A stretch of DNA of 6,085 bases from contig JABABF010000010.1 in NCBI GenBank assembly GCA_014238345.1, positions 1 to 6,085 on the forward strand. The letters are read 5' to 3'. Below the pieces are notes generated by a model, which worked only from the letters and a program-made list of their open reading frames with translations, was not told the origin of the DNA and ran no database searches. The position numbers were made by a program, and so were the translations under genes. Source of the DNA: Gammaproteobacteria bacterium (GTDB lineage Bacteria; Pseudomonadota; Gammaproteobacteria; JABABF01). Shown one piece after another: positions 1 to 6,085 of this stretch. How positions within the stretch are numbered: position 1 is the stretch's first letter; the number at the start of each line of letters is the position of its first letter.

Positions 1-2489
1 AGCAGCTGCTAAAAGATGGGTCTGACATTCGCCAACGGTTGGAAAAAGTGCGGCTGGAAGAGAAGTGGACGGCTCGCTTCGGTGCCGAAGTTGATTTGCG
101 AGCCATCCCCAGCGGCGATGCCAGTCTATCGCCGCTGGAGCTGTGGTGTAACGAAGCCCAAGAGCGTTTTGTGTTGATTGTGCGGCGCGACTCTCTGGAC
201 GCTTTTGTGTTGCTGTGTGCACGGGAGGACTGTCCATGGGCCGAGGTCGGCGTGTTGCGCCATCGCCAGCGGAAGCCGCGGTCGAGCAAGGGCCTTTTTG
301 TGGTGCATGATGGTGATCCACCCGCTCCACTGGAGCTGCCGTTGCCCCACCTGTTTCTGGCTGCCCCCGATCAGCGCACTGGCAATCGACGAGCTGATCG
401 ACAATTAAAACTTTCCGTGCAGAAAAGTCATCGACTGGGTGCTGGCATCGCTGTCGATGATGCGGCACATCGCATCCTGAAATTCCCGACGGTGGCGGCC
501 AAGAACTTTTTGATCACCATCGGCGATCGTACGGTGGGTGGGCTGTCCTGCCGTGATCAGCTGGTGGGGCCGTGGCAAGTGCCAGTGGCCGATGTCGCTA
601 CGGTGGCATTGGGCTACGATACGCTACTCGGCGGTGCGCTGGCGCTGGGTGAGCGCACTCCGCTGGCTGTCTACAGCCCTGCCGCCGCCGCGCGGATGGC
701 GGTTGGCGAGGCGCTGACAAACCTCGTTGCTGCGCCGCTGTCCGCCGCCGAGCCGAGCGCTGCACTGACGGCAGCCGTGCTGTCAGCTAATTGGATGTCC
801 GCCAGCACCGAGGGCAATCAGAGTGCCCTAGTGCAGCATCAGCTGCATGATGCGGTGCAGGCGCTGAGCTCGCTGTGCGTGGATTTGGGTGTTGCAGTAC
901 CGGTCGGCAAAGACTCGCTGTCAATGGAAGTGCGCTGGACGACTCCCAGTGGCGGCCGTCACCGAGTCGCTGCGCCGCTCTCGCCGGTGATTTCTGCCTT
1001 CGCTCCGGTGGCCAATGTGTGCGCGACGCTGACTCCGCAGCTACGCGATGTGCCGAACAGCACTCTGTTGTTGATCGACCTGGGCGCTGGTTGTGCACGT
1101 CTGGGGGGTTCCTGCCTAGCTCAAGTGTATGGACGCGAGCTCGGTGCGCCGCCCGATCTAGATAACGCAGCTCATATCAGCGCCTTCTTTGCCGCTGTGC
1201 AGGACTGCCTCGCCGAGGGCTTGCTATGGGCCTACCACGACCGCTCTGACGGGGGTCTGTTTGCCTGTCTATGCGAGATGAGCTTTGCCAGTCGGCTTGG
1301 CTTTGATGTCGAGTTGCCAGCGGTGGGAGACGATGCGTTTGCATTGGCGCAGCTGTTCAATGAGGAATTGGGGGCGGTTGTGCAGTGTGGCGACGAGGCG
1401 GCGGTGCGCGAGCGTTGCCGCCGTCACGGCCTGCCGGATAGCTGCCTGTACAGCTTGGGTCGACCGACTGGCTCCGGCGCACCACTACGTTTTCTCAGCG
1501 CGGGTGAGGAATTGCTCTGCGGTGATCGCGCTGAGTGGCAGTCGCTGTGGCAAGAGACCAGCTACCGCATGCAATCCCTACGCGACCATCCAGACTGTGC
1601 ACGCGAGGAGTTCGAGGCCGTCGCCGACGAGACCGATGGCGGGCTGGCGGTGCAGCAGCTGAGCTTCGACCCCACTGCTGTGCCCCATATCAACACCGGT
1701 GCCCGCCCGCGTCTTGCTGTGCTACGCGATCGTGGTAGCAACGGTCACTACGAGATGGCGGCGGCCTTCGACCGTGCTGGTTTCGAATGCCTTGATGTGC
1801 ATACCACAGATCTGGTCACTGGTCGCCAGACGCTGGCCGACTGCCAAGGTCTAGCCGCTTGTGGAGGCTTTTCCTGTGGCGATGTACTCGGTGCCGGTCG
1901 CGGCTGGGCCGCTGCACTGGCCGGGGATGCGCGTAGCCGCGATGCGATGGCGGCCTTCTTGACACGTACAGATAGCTTTGCCCTCGGCATCTGCAACGGT
2001 TGCCAGATGTTAGCTGATCCCCTGTGGCAACAGTGGATTCCAGGCAGCAAAGACTGGCCTCGCTTCGCCGTCAACCGTTCGCGGCGCTTTGAATCGCGTT
2101 GGGTGATGGTGGAACTACAGAACTCACCATCGTTGCTACTCAGTGGCATGGCTGGTAGCCAGCTGCCCGTGCCAGTGGCTCACGCCGAGGGTCGCGCCGA
2201 TTTTTCAGTTGCCGCCGACGGCGCTCTGGCTCGCTTGGAATCTGCTCACTGTGTAGCCTTGCGCTATATTGATCACCGCGGGGACATCGCCGGACGCTAC
2301 CCGGCCAACCCGGCGGGCGCGCCGTTTGGATTGGCGGGTCTATGTTCAGCTGATGGCCGAGTAACGATTATGATGCCACATCCCGAACGCGCTTTCCGCA
2401 CCGCTCAGTATTCCTACGTCCCTGCCGATTGGGGAGAGAGTGCGCCATGGCTTAGGCTGTTTCACAACGCGCGGCAGTGGCTGGGTTAA
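1..2489 (+). CDS. purL: Phosphoribosylformylglycinamidine (FGAM) synthase, large single-chain type, C-terminal two-thirds (partial at left edge)
   Basis: This enzyme makes FGAM from FGAR, ATP and glutamine in the fourth step of de novo purine synthesis, in the cytoplasm. The frame is open from base 3 to the TAA at 2487-2489, giving 828 visible residues of about 1,290-1,300 in the gammaproteobacterial family, so the true start lies left of the window; the TTG at 39 is internal. The visible part begins in the FGAM synthase (AIRS-like) region: SPLELWCNE (129-155), IGDRTVGG (519-542), GPWQVPVAD (567-593), VGKDSLSM (903-926) and HDRSDGGL (1236-1259). The class I glutaminase domain runs from about 1704 to the end. 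Its triad is visible: Cys at 1992-1994 in GICNGCQ, His at 2379-2381 and Glu at 2385-2387 in PHPERAFR. The ending NARQWLG matches the usual C terminus. Oddities are an apparent extra segment near the left edge and changed residues in two glutaminase motifs (see findings). The intact triad argues for a working enzyme. Identification is very secure. Confidence 0.97.
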   Translation, partial: QLLKDGSDIRQRLEKVRLEEKWTARFGAEVDLRAIPSGDASLSPLELWCNEAQERFVLIVRRDSLDAFVLLCAREDCPWAEVGVLRHRQRKPRSSKGLFVVHDGDPPAPLELPLPHLFLAAPDQRTGNRRADRQLKLSVQKSHRLGAGIAVDDAAHRILKFPTVAAKNFLITIGDRTVGGLSCRDQLVGPWQVPVADVATVALGYDTLLGGALALGERTPLAVYSPAAAARMAVGEALTNLVAAPLSAAEPSAALTAAVLSANWMSASTEGNQSALVQHQLHDAVQALSSLCVDLGVAVPVGKDSLSMEVRWTTPSGGRHRVAAPLSPVISAFAPVANVCATLTPQLRDVPNSTLLLIDLGAGCARLGGSCLAQVYGRELGAPPDLDNAAHISAFFAAVQDCLAEGLLWAYHDRSDGGLFACLCEMSFASRLGFDVELPAVGDDAFALAQLFNEELGAVVQCGDEAAVRERCRRHGLPDSCLYSLGRPTGSGAPLRFLSAGEELLCGDRAEWQSLWQETSYRMQSLRDHPDCAREEFEAVADETDGGLAVQQLSFDPTAVPHINTGARPRLAVLRDRGSNGHYEMAAAFDRAGFECLDVHTTDLVTGRQTLADCQGLAACGGFSCGDVLGAGRGWAAALAGDARSRDAMAAFLTRTDSFALGICNGCQMLADPLWQQWIPGSKDWPRFAVNRSRRFESRWVMVELQNSPSLLLSGMAGSQLPVPVAHAEGRADFSVAADGALARLESAHCVALRYIDHRGDIAGRYPANPAGAPFGLAGLCSADGRVTIMMPHPERAFRTAQYSYVPADWGESAPWLRLFHNARQWLG

Positions 2490-2505
2490 AATCTCCCCAG
2501 ACAGC

Positions 2506-2510
2506 AGGAA
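2506..2510 (+). promoter_or_regulatory. Ribosome binding site of secD
   Basis: AGGAA lies seven bases before the ATG at 2518, ideal spacing for a Shine-Dalgarno site. It decides the secD start: the frame is open further upstream, to a possible ATG at 2440, but that start would lie inside purL and add 26 residues with no membrane or family character. The 28-base gap after the purL stop leaves no room for a separate leader peptide or a terminator. Confidence 0.75.
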
Positions 2511-2517
2511 ACGGCAC

Positions 2518-4464
2518 ATGCCAGCGCAACTCACACCACAGCGTCTCAATCACTATAGCTGGTGGCAGAATGCCCTCATTCTGCTCGTGCTGGCTTTTGG
2601 TGTCTTTTATTCGTTGCCAAATTTTTTCCGGCCACAGGCGGCGATCCAAGTTCGTGCCGAGAGTAGCCGTCAACAGTTGGGAGTCACCGAGCTGTCAACC
2701 GTGCAGCAGAGCCTGAGTGCGGCGGGCATCGCCTTTGAGGCGGCTCAGTGGGATGACGGGGGCTTTTTGTTACCCCTGATGCAAGATGAAGACCAACTGC
2801 GCGCTCGCGAGCTGGCCGAGAAGGTGCTGGGAGCCGGTCATGTGGTGGCGTTGAACCGTGCCGACACCACGCCCGATTGGCTGTCATCAATGGGTGGCCA
2901 GCCGATGAGTTTGGGGCTGGATCTCAGTGGCGGTGTGCATTTTTTATTGCAGGTTGACACCCAGAGTCACCTTAGTACATTGATGAAAAATTGGGCAGAT
3001 GAGCTGCGGCGCACCCTGCGCGCGCAACGCCTGCGCGTTGTCGTCGATCTGTCGCCACCAGATGAGCAGGGTGGTTATATTCTGTTGCGCGCTGGCGATG
3101 ACGAGCGCCTGCAAGCGCTACGCAAACTGCTCGCTGATGATTTTTCTGAACTGCGCATGGAGCGCAGTGGTGGCGACAGCGGCTTGGAATCTGAGCTTGG
3201 GCTGCGCTTGGATTTTTCCCCGGAGCGCCGTAGGGAATACATTGATTATGCGGTGGAGCAGAATCTTGGCATTCTGCGCAATCGAGTCAATGAGCTGGGG
3301 GTGGCCGAGCCGCTGGTGCAGCGTCAGGGGCGCTCTCGCATTGTTGTCGAACTGCCTGGGGTTCAGGACACCGCTCAGGCCAAGCGGGTGCTCGGCAAGT
3401 TTGCCAATCTGGAGTTCCGGCTGGAGGCGTTGGCGAGTAGCCCGCCACTGGAGCGTGAATTCTTCCGTTTCCGCGATGCCTCAAGCAGTTCTGAGGGGGC
3501 GTGGCTATTGCGTAGCACCATCGTCAAAGGCGAGAGTGTAACCGGAGCCTCGCCGGGCTATGATGAGAACAGTCAGCCAGCGGCAATTATCTCGCTGGAC
3601 AGCCTGGGCGGTGCGGCGATGAATCAGGCATCGCGCAACAATGTAGGGCGCCGCATGGGCGTGCTGTTTATTGAGCGGCGCACCCGTACTGCCGGGACGA
3701 GTGATTTGGCGGCGGCTCTCGTTGACATAGGCGAGAAATACCAGAGCAAGGAATTGATCAGCTTGGCGGTGATCCGTAGCGCATTGGGCTCGCGTTTCCA
3801 GATTACCGGCCTTGATTCTCCAGCGGAGGCGGCCGAATTATCGTTGCTATTGCGTGCTGGGGCGCTCTCTGCGCCTCTGGAATTTATTGAGGAGCGCACC
3901 GTGGGGCCTTCGCTCGGGGCGGAAAATGTGGCGAAGGGGCTACGCTCGGTGCAGATTGGTCTGCTGTTGGTGCTGTTGTTTATGGTGGCTTGGTATCAGC
4001 TCTTTGGCATTGCTGCCTCGCTGGCATTGGTCGCTAACCTGTCCTTACTGGTGGCGTTGATGTCGCTATTGTCGGCGACGCTGACACTGCCCGGCATCGC
4101 CGGTATGGTGTTGACGGTCGGCATGGCGGTGGATGCCAATGTGCTGATCTATTCACGCATCCGCGAGGAATTGATCGGTGGTCTGTCGCCACAACGCGCC
4201 ATCCACGCCGGTTATGAGCGCGCTATGACCACTATTTTGGATGCCAACTTGACCACTTTGCTGGTGGCGCTGATTCTCTACATTGTTGGCACCGGACCAG
4301 TGCGCGGCTTTGCCGTCACTTTGTCGCTCGGCATCATCAGCTCGTTGTTCTGCTCTATTTTCCTTACCCGTGCTGTGGTCAACGGGGTCTATGGAGGTCG
4401 GCGCATCAAGCACCTGCATCTGGGCTGGCCGCGCAACCGCGCTGTGGAGGGCAAGTCATCGTGA
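2518..4464 (+). CDS. secD: Protein translocase subunit SecD
   Basis: SecD is an inner-membrane RND-like protein that works with SecF and the SecYEG channel, using the proton gradient to complete protein export on the periplasmic side. The product has 648 residues; E. coli SecD has 615. It shows one N-terminal membrane segment (about 17-36, followed by SLPNFF), a large periplasmic P1 region (about 40-475), then five membrane segments (about 476-494, 497-517, 524-545, 578-594, 597-618). Family motifs are GLDLSGG (133-139), LRNRVNELGVAEP (253-265) with VQRQG, LLLRAGAL (443-450), TVGPSLG (461-467), PGIAGMVLTVGMAVDANVLI (525-544) and DANLTTLL (575-582). Asp539 (4132-4134) matches the membrane Asp519 of E. 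coli needed for proton-driven function. The start at 2518 is chosen for its ribosome binding site and because the N terminus then leads straight into the first membrane segment. The stop overlaps secF by four bases. After VDANVLI a Ser stands where Glu is common (see findings). Upstream is purL, not yajC. Identity is secure; it could be the only SecD or one of two copies. Confidence 0.96.
   Translation: MPAQLTPQRLNHYSWWQNALILLVLAFGVFYSLPNFFRPQAAIQVRAESSRQQLGVTELSTVQQSLSAAGIAFEAAQWDDGGFLLPLMQDEDQLRARELAEKVLGAGHVVALNRADTTPDWLSSMGGQPMSLGLDLSGGVHFLLQVDTQSHLSTLMKNWADELRRTLRAQRLRVVVDLSPPDEQGGYILLRAGDDERLQALRKLLADDFSELRMERSGGDSGLESELGLRLDFSPERRREYIDYAVEQNLGILRNRVNELGVAEPLVQRQGRSRIVVELPGVQDTAQAKRVLGKFANLEFRLEALASSPPLEREFFRFRDASSSSEGAWLLRSTIVKGESVTGASPGYDENSQPAAIISLDSLGGAAMNQASRNNVGRRMGVLFIERRTRTAGTSDLAAALVDIGEKYQSKELISLAVIRSALGSRFQITGLDSPAEAAELSLLLRAGALSAPLEFIEERTVGPSLGAENVAKGLRSVQIGLLLVLLFMVAWYQLFGIAASLALVANLSLLVALMSLLSATLTLPGIAGMVLTVGMAVDANVLIYSRIREELIGGLSPQRAIHAGYERAMTTILDANLTTLLVALILYIVGTGPVRGFAVTLSLGIISSLFCSIFLTRAVVNGVYGGRRIKHLHLGWPRNRAVEGKSS
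4446..4451 (+). promoter_or_regulatory. Ribosome binding site of secF
   Basis: GGAGGG, inside the 3' end of secD, lies nine bases before the GTG at 4461. It supports this GTG as the secF start. Together with the four-base GTGA overlap (secF GTG 4461-4463, secD TGA 4462-4464), it points to translational coupling and so to matched amounts of SecD and SecF. Confidence 0.7.
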
Positions 4465-5375
4465 GCAACCGCCGCCGCATTGAGAGTTTGGACTTTATGG
4501 CGCTGTCGTTGCCAGCGGCGCTGTGCTCAGCGGCTATGTTGCTTGCCTCACTGGTCTCGCTGGGTGTGCAGGGGTTGGCGTTGGGGCTGGACTTCACCGG
4601 CGGCACACTGGTGGAATATAGCTATACTACGGTGGTGGATTTAGAACAACTGCGCGGCACTTTAGAGCGTGGTGGTTACGAGGGCGCACGGGTTGTGCAT
4701 TTTGGTTCAGAGCGCGAGTTGTTGGTGCGCCTGCCCGGCAGTTCGGTACATGACGATGGCAGTGATTTGGTGGCGCTATTATCGTCGTCGGGGCCGGGTG
4801 GCAGCCTGCGCCGCCTCGAGTTCGTCGGCCCGCAGGTCGGCTCTGAGCTGCGTGAGAGCGGGGGACTTGCACTGCTGGCTGCGCTGGGCTTGGTGATGAT
4901 CTATGTTGCCTTTCGCTTCCAACTAAAGTTTGCTTTCGGCGCTGTCATCGCGCTGTTGCACGATGTGCTGATCACGCTTGGGCTGTTTTCGCTGTTGCGT
5001 TGGGAGTTCGATCTGACTGTATTGGCCGCTCTGTTGGCGGTGATTGGCTACTCTCTCAACGACACCTTGGTCATTTCAGACCGCATCCGCGAGAATTTCC
5101 GCCGCCTGCGTCGCGCTACGCCGCGCGATATCATCAACCTGTCGCTGACCCAGACGCTGGGGCGTACACTGATCACCTCGTTAACCACATTGCTGGTGCT
5201 GATTGTTTTGCTGGTGGCGGGTGGCGAGTTGATTCGGGGCTTTGCCTTGGCGCTGACCATCGGCGTGTTGATCGGCACTTACTCCTCTATTTATGTGGCG
5301 GCCTCAATGTTGATGCAACTGCGGCTCATAGTGTCTGACTTAGCACCCTCGGAGCGTGAGGAAGAGGGCGGCTAA
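4461..5375 (+). CDS. secF: Protein translocase subunit SecF
   Basis: SecF is the partner of SecD in the inner-membrane complex that assists Sec-dependent export. The product has 304 residues; E. coli SecF has 323. It has an N-terminal membrane segment (about 14-36), a short periplasmic domain (about 37-132), and five more membrane segments (about 133-151, 155-175, 183-204, 239-254, 257-283). Family motifs are GLDFTGGT (42-49), VGPQVGSEL (122-130), FRFQLKFAFGAVIALLHD (151-168), IGYSLNDTLVISDRIRENF (195-213) with the membrane Asn-Asp pair and the following Asp-Arg, and QTLGRTLITSLTT (231-243). The GTG start is set by the ribosome binding site and by the overlap with secD. The tail is short and acidic (SEREEEGG), compatible with a cytoplasmic C terminus. 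Nothing is missing from the core motifs. It is last of the closely packed plus-strand genes, unless the small frame that starts on its stop codon is real. Confidence 0.96.
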   Translation: MSNRRRIESLDFMALSLPAALCSAAMLLASLVSLGVQGLALGLDFTGGTLVEYSYTTVVDLEQLRGTLERGGYEGARVVHFGSERELLVRLPGSSVHDDGSDLVALLSSSGPGGSLRRLEFVGPQVGSELRESGGLALLAALGLVMIYVAFRFQLKFAFGAVIALLHDVLITLGLFSLLRWEFDLTVLAALLAVIGYSLNDTLVISDRIRENFRRLRRATPRDIINLSLTQTLGRTLITSLTTLLVLIVLLVAGGELIRGFALALTIGVLIGTYSSIYVAASMLMQLRLIVSDLAPSEREEEGG

Positions 5376-5500
5376 TGTCCCGTATGGTGTTAATGCGTGC
5401 TACCAATTCTCCAGCTGCTAGAAATCCAAGATTGCAATATACGCTGATCCGTTGTCTGACCCCGAGAGGTCAATCAATCAGGCCTTCCCTAGTGGGCTAA
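5375..5500 (+). other. Candidate 41-residue reading frame coupled to the secF stop (weak)
   Basis: An ATG at 5375-5377 shares a base with the secF stop (TAATG), and GAGGG at 5364-5368 sits six bases before it, a layout typical of translational coupling. The frame runs 41 codons to TAA at 5498-5500. The product starts MSRMVLMRATNSP and is basic, with one Cys, no membrane segment and no family I recognise. Against it: the last bases run into the 3' end of the convergent gene, base composition looks more like spacer than the neighbouring genes, and a frame this short can arise by chance. It is listed as a candidate only. Confidence 0.15.
5376..5488. other. Spacer between convergent genes
   Basis: These 113 bases separate the secF stop from the stop of the minus-strand gene. 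They are visibly richer in A and T than the flanking genes. The best hairpin I see is TGACC (5457-5461) with GGTCA (5468-5472) around a six-base loop. It has only five pairs and no run of T on either strand, so it is a poor intrinsic terminator. I see no clear promoter, repeat or RNA gene here. Confidence 0.5.
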
Positions 5501-6085
5501 AAAGTGATCGATTGCCGCCATCACTGCCTGGGCATCACGCCCGGCCAGTGAAGCCCCAGCGCCGCCGAGTAGCGCCGCTGGAGCGCCGCTGAGCTGGCGC
5601 AAGATCAGTCGCAGATCATCGCCGTCTTGTCGGGAGTCGCCATTGACATCCAGGGCGCTGTCGGCGAGCATAGCGTTGCCAAGTCCCAGCACGAGATCTG
5701 GTGTGGCGGTGGCGGGCAGCTCGATATTGTGAGCCAAATCCACGCTCTCAAAGCCACTCAAAATACGTAGCCCAATAACGAAGTCGTCGGCATCCCAGTG
5801 ATTGTCCATATCTGGTGTCAGCGGAGCCTCACTGACTTTTTGTAGTAGCCGCTGCACATTGAGTCGCTGCCCACCCTCCACCTCCTGTAGAGTCGAGTCG
5901 CCGACACCGATTTCGTAGAGGCGCAACGCGGGTTGCAAGCCTGCTGCATTGACCAATAGATCGAAATTATTGCTCAGTATGACTCGGAATACCAGCCGCT
6001 GGTCATTTTGTAGCGCGTTCATTGGGATAGCATCTTCAATGACATCATCTGTTCCTTCCTGAGAAAGTGTTACTGTGCTACCCAG
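5489..6085 (-). CDS. C-terminal part of a probable exported protein with a dockerin-like calcium-loop tail (partial at right edge)
   Basis: The minus-strand frame enters from the right edge with no stop and ends at TAG (5489-5491), giving 198 visible residues. The ATG at 6020-6022 has 21 open codons before it and no convincing ribosome binding site, so it is probably internal. From the N-terminal side one sees: a segment of alternating hydrophobic and polar residues (about 5875-6010, RLVFRVILSNNFDLLV then LRLYEIG) that looks like a beta-sandwich, perhaps resembling a bacterial pre-peptidase C-terminal (PPC) domain, though this is a guess; a degenerate acidic loop plus helix (5753-5812); a linker; a well-formed EF-hand loop DVNGDSRQDGDD with helix LRLILRQLSG (5585-5650); and a Gly/Ala-rich end closing in an amphipathic helix (IDHFLAH). 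Only two positions carry the calcium motif, and no catalytic domain is visible. From family knowledge such tails occur on exported proteins; the signal peptide and main domain would lie outside the window. It is convergent with secDF, so it is not in that operon. Confidence 0.72.
   Translation of the reverse strand: MGSTVTLSQEGTDDVIEDAIPMNALQNDQRLVFRVILSNNFDLLVNAAGLQPALRLYEIGVGDSTLQEVEGGQRLNVQRLLQKVSEAPLTPDMDNHWDADDFVIGLRILSGFESVDLAHNIELPATATPDLVLGLGNAMLADSALDVNGDSRQDGDDLRLILRQLSGAPAALLGGAGASLAGRDAQAVMAAIDHFLAH
5585..5650 (-). other. Dockerin-type EF-hand loop and helix (second motif of the tail)
   Basis: The coded loop DVNGDSRQDGDD has acidic or amide residues at positions 1 (Asp), 3 (Asn), 5 (Asp) and 12 (Asp), the spacing used for calcium in dockerin type I and related EF-hand loops. 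It is followed by the helix LRLILRQLSG. Position 6, usually Gly, is Ser. Calcium binding is inferred from the motif. Confidence 0.65.
5753..5812 (-). other. Degenerate EF-hand-like loop and helix (first motif of the tail)
   Basis: The coded segment DMDNHWDADDFVIGLRILSG aligns with the second motif through its acidic loop, the DD pair, and a helix of form hydrophobic-x-hydrophobic-R-hydrophobic-L-S-G. Its loop is two residues shorter and lacks Asp at position 5. It looks like a decayed or altered copy of the same unit, and calcium binding is doubtful. Confidence 0.45.

Noticed and set aside
39..41. TTG as the start of a complete 816-residue PurL
   Set aside because: The frame stays open to the left edge, and an 816-residue PurL would lack the N-terminal third while keeping the fused glutaminase. 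The gene is simply cut by the window.
1748..2149. Minus-strand open frame of 133 codons inside purL, and similar open frames opposite or within purL, secD and secF
   Set aside because: These are by-products of G+C-rich coding sequence. Their products are low-complexity Arg/Ser/Ala/Pro-rich strings with no recognisable domain, and the plus-strand genes explain the sequence.
2440..2517. Upstream ATG extending SecD by 26 residues
   Set aside because: It would overlap purL, has no good ribosome binding site and adds family-atypical residues. The ATG at 2518 has AGGAA at ideal spacing.
2490..2517. Leader or arrest peptide controlling secDF, like VemP in Vibrio
   Set aside because: Only 28 bases lie between purL and secD, with no separate reading frame. 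The small frame at 5375 is downstream of secF, lacks an export signal and shows no known arrest motif.
5457..5472. Hairpin TGACC/GGTCA as a terminator
   Set aside because: It has just five pairs and no T run on either strand.
5571..5592. Near-perfect tandem 11-base repeat (AGCGCCGCTGG / AGCGCCGCTGA)
   Set aside because: It has two units only, inside the Ala/Gly-rich coding tail of the minus-strand gene. Biased codon use explains it.
6020..6022. ATG on the minus strand as the start of a complete 177-residue protein
   Set aside because: Twenty-one open codons precede it up to the window edge, no clear ribosome binding site stands before it, and it has no signal peptide. It is most likely an internal Met.

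Overview
The window reads as chromosomal DNA of a G+C-rich gammaproteobacterium, with no sign of a plasmid or phage. This rests on three things. The purine gene is of the long single-chain PurL type with a fused C-terminal glutaminase, as in Gammaproteobacteria. SecD and SecF are two separate genes of proteobacterial type. A partial gene at the right edge ends in a dockerin-like calcium-loop tail of a kind I associate with exported proteins of marine gammaproteobacteria (from memory, not searched). I cannot name the genus.

Layout: (1) 1-2489, plus strand, is the C-terminal two-thirds of purL, running in from the left edge. (2) After a 28-base gap with a clear ribosome binding site comes secD (2518-4464). 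It overlaps secF (4461-5375) by four bases (GTGA), so the two are probably translationally coupled. (3) A short spacer (5376-5488) holds no convincing terminator. It does hold a weak candidate 41-codon reading frame that begins on the last base of the secF stop codon (TAATG). (4) 5489-6085, minus strand, is the C-terminal end of a larger, probably exported protein whose start lies beyond the right edge. It faces the secDF genes convergently.

The three plus-strand genes are packed like one transcription unit. PurL is a cytoplasmic purine-synthesis enzyme. SecD and SecF form an inner-membrane complex that uses the proton gradient to help pull exported proteins off the SecYEG channel. The two jobs are unrelated, so the linkage is best read as rearranged gene order: in E. 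coli and many relatives secDF follows queA-tgt-yajC, and no yajC is present here. The minus-strand gene probably makes a Sec-exported protein, but its nearness to secDF is likely chance.

No RNA gene, CRISPR array, insertion sequence, attachment site, origin or riboswitch was recognised. I see no clear new system. The points most worth a second look are an apparent insertion in PurL, altered residues in conserved PurL and SecD motifs, the purL-secDF order, and the paired calcium-loop tail of the right-edge protein.
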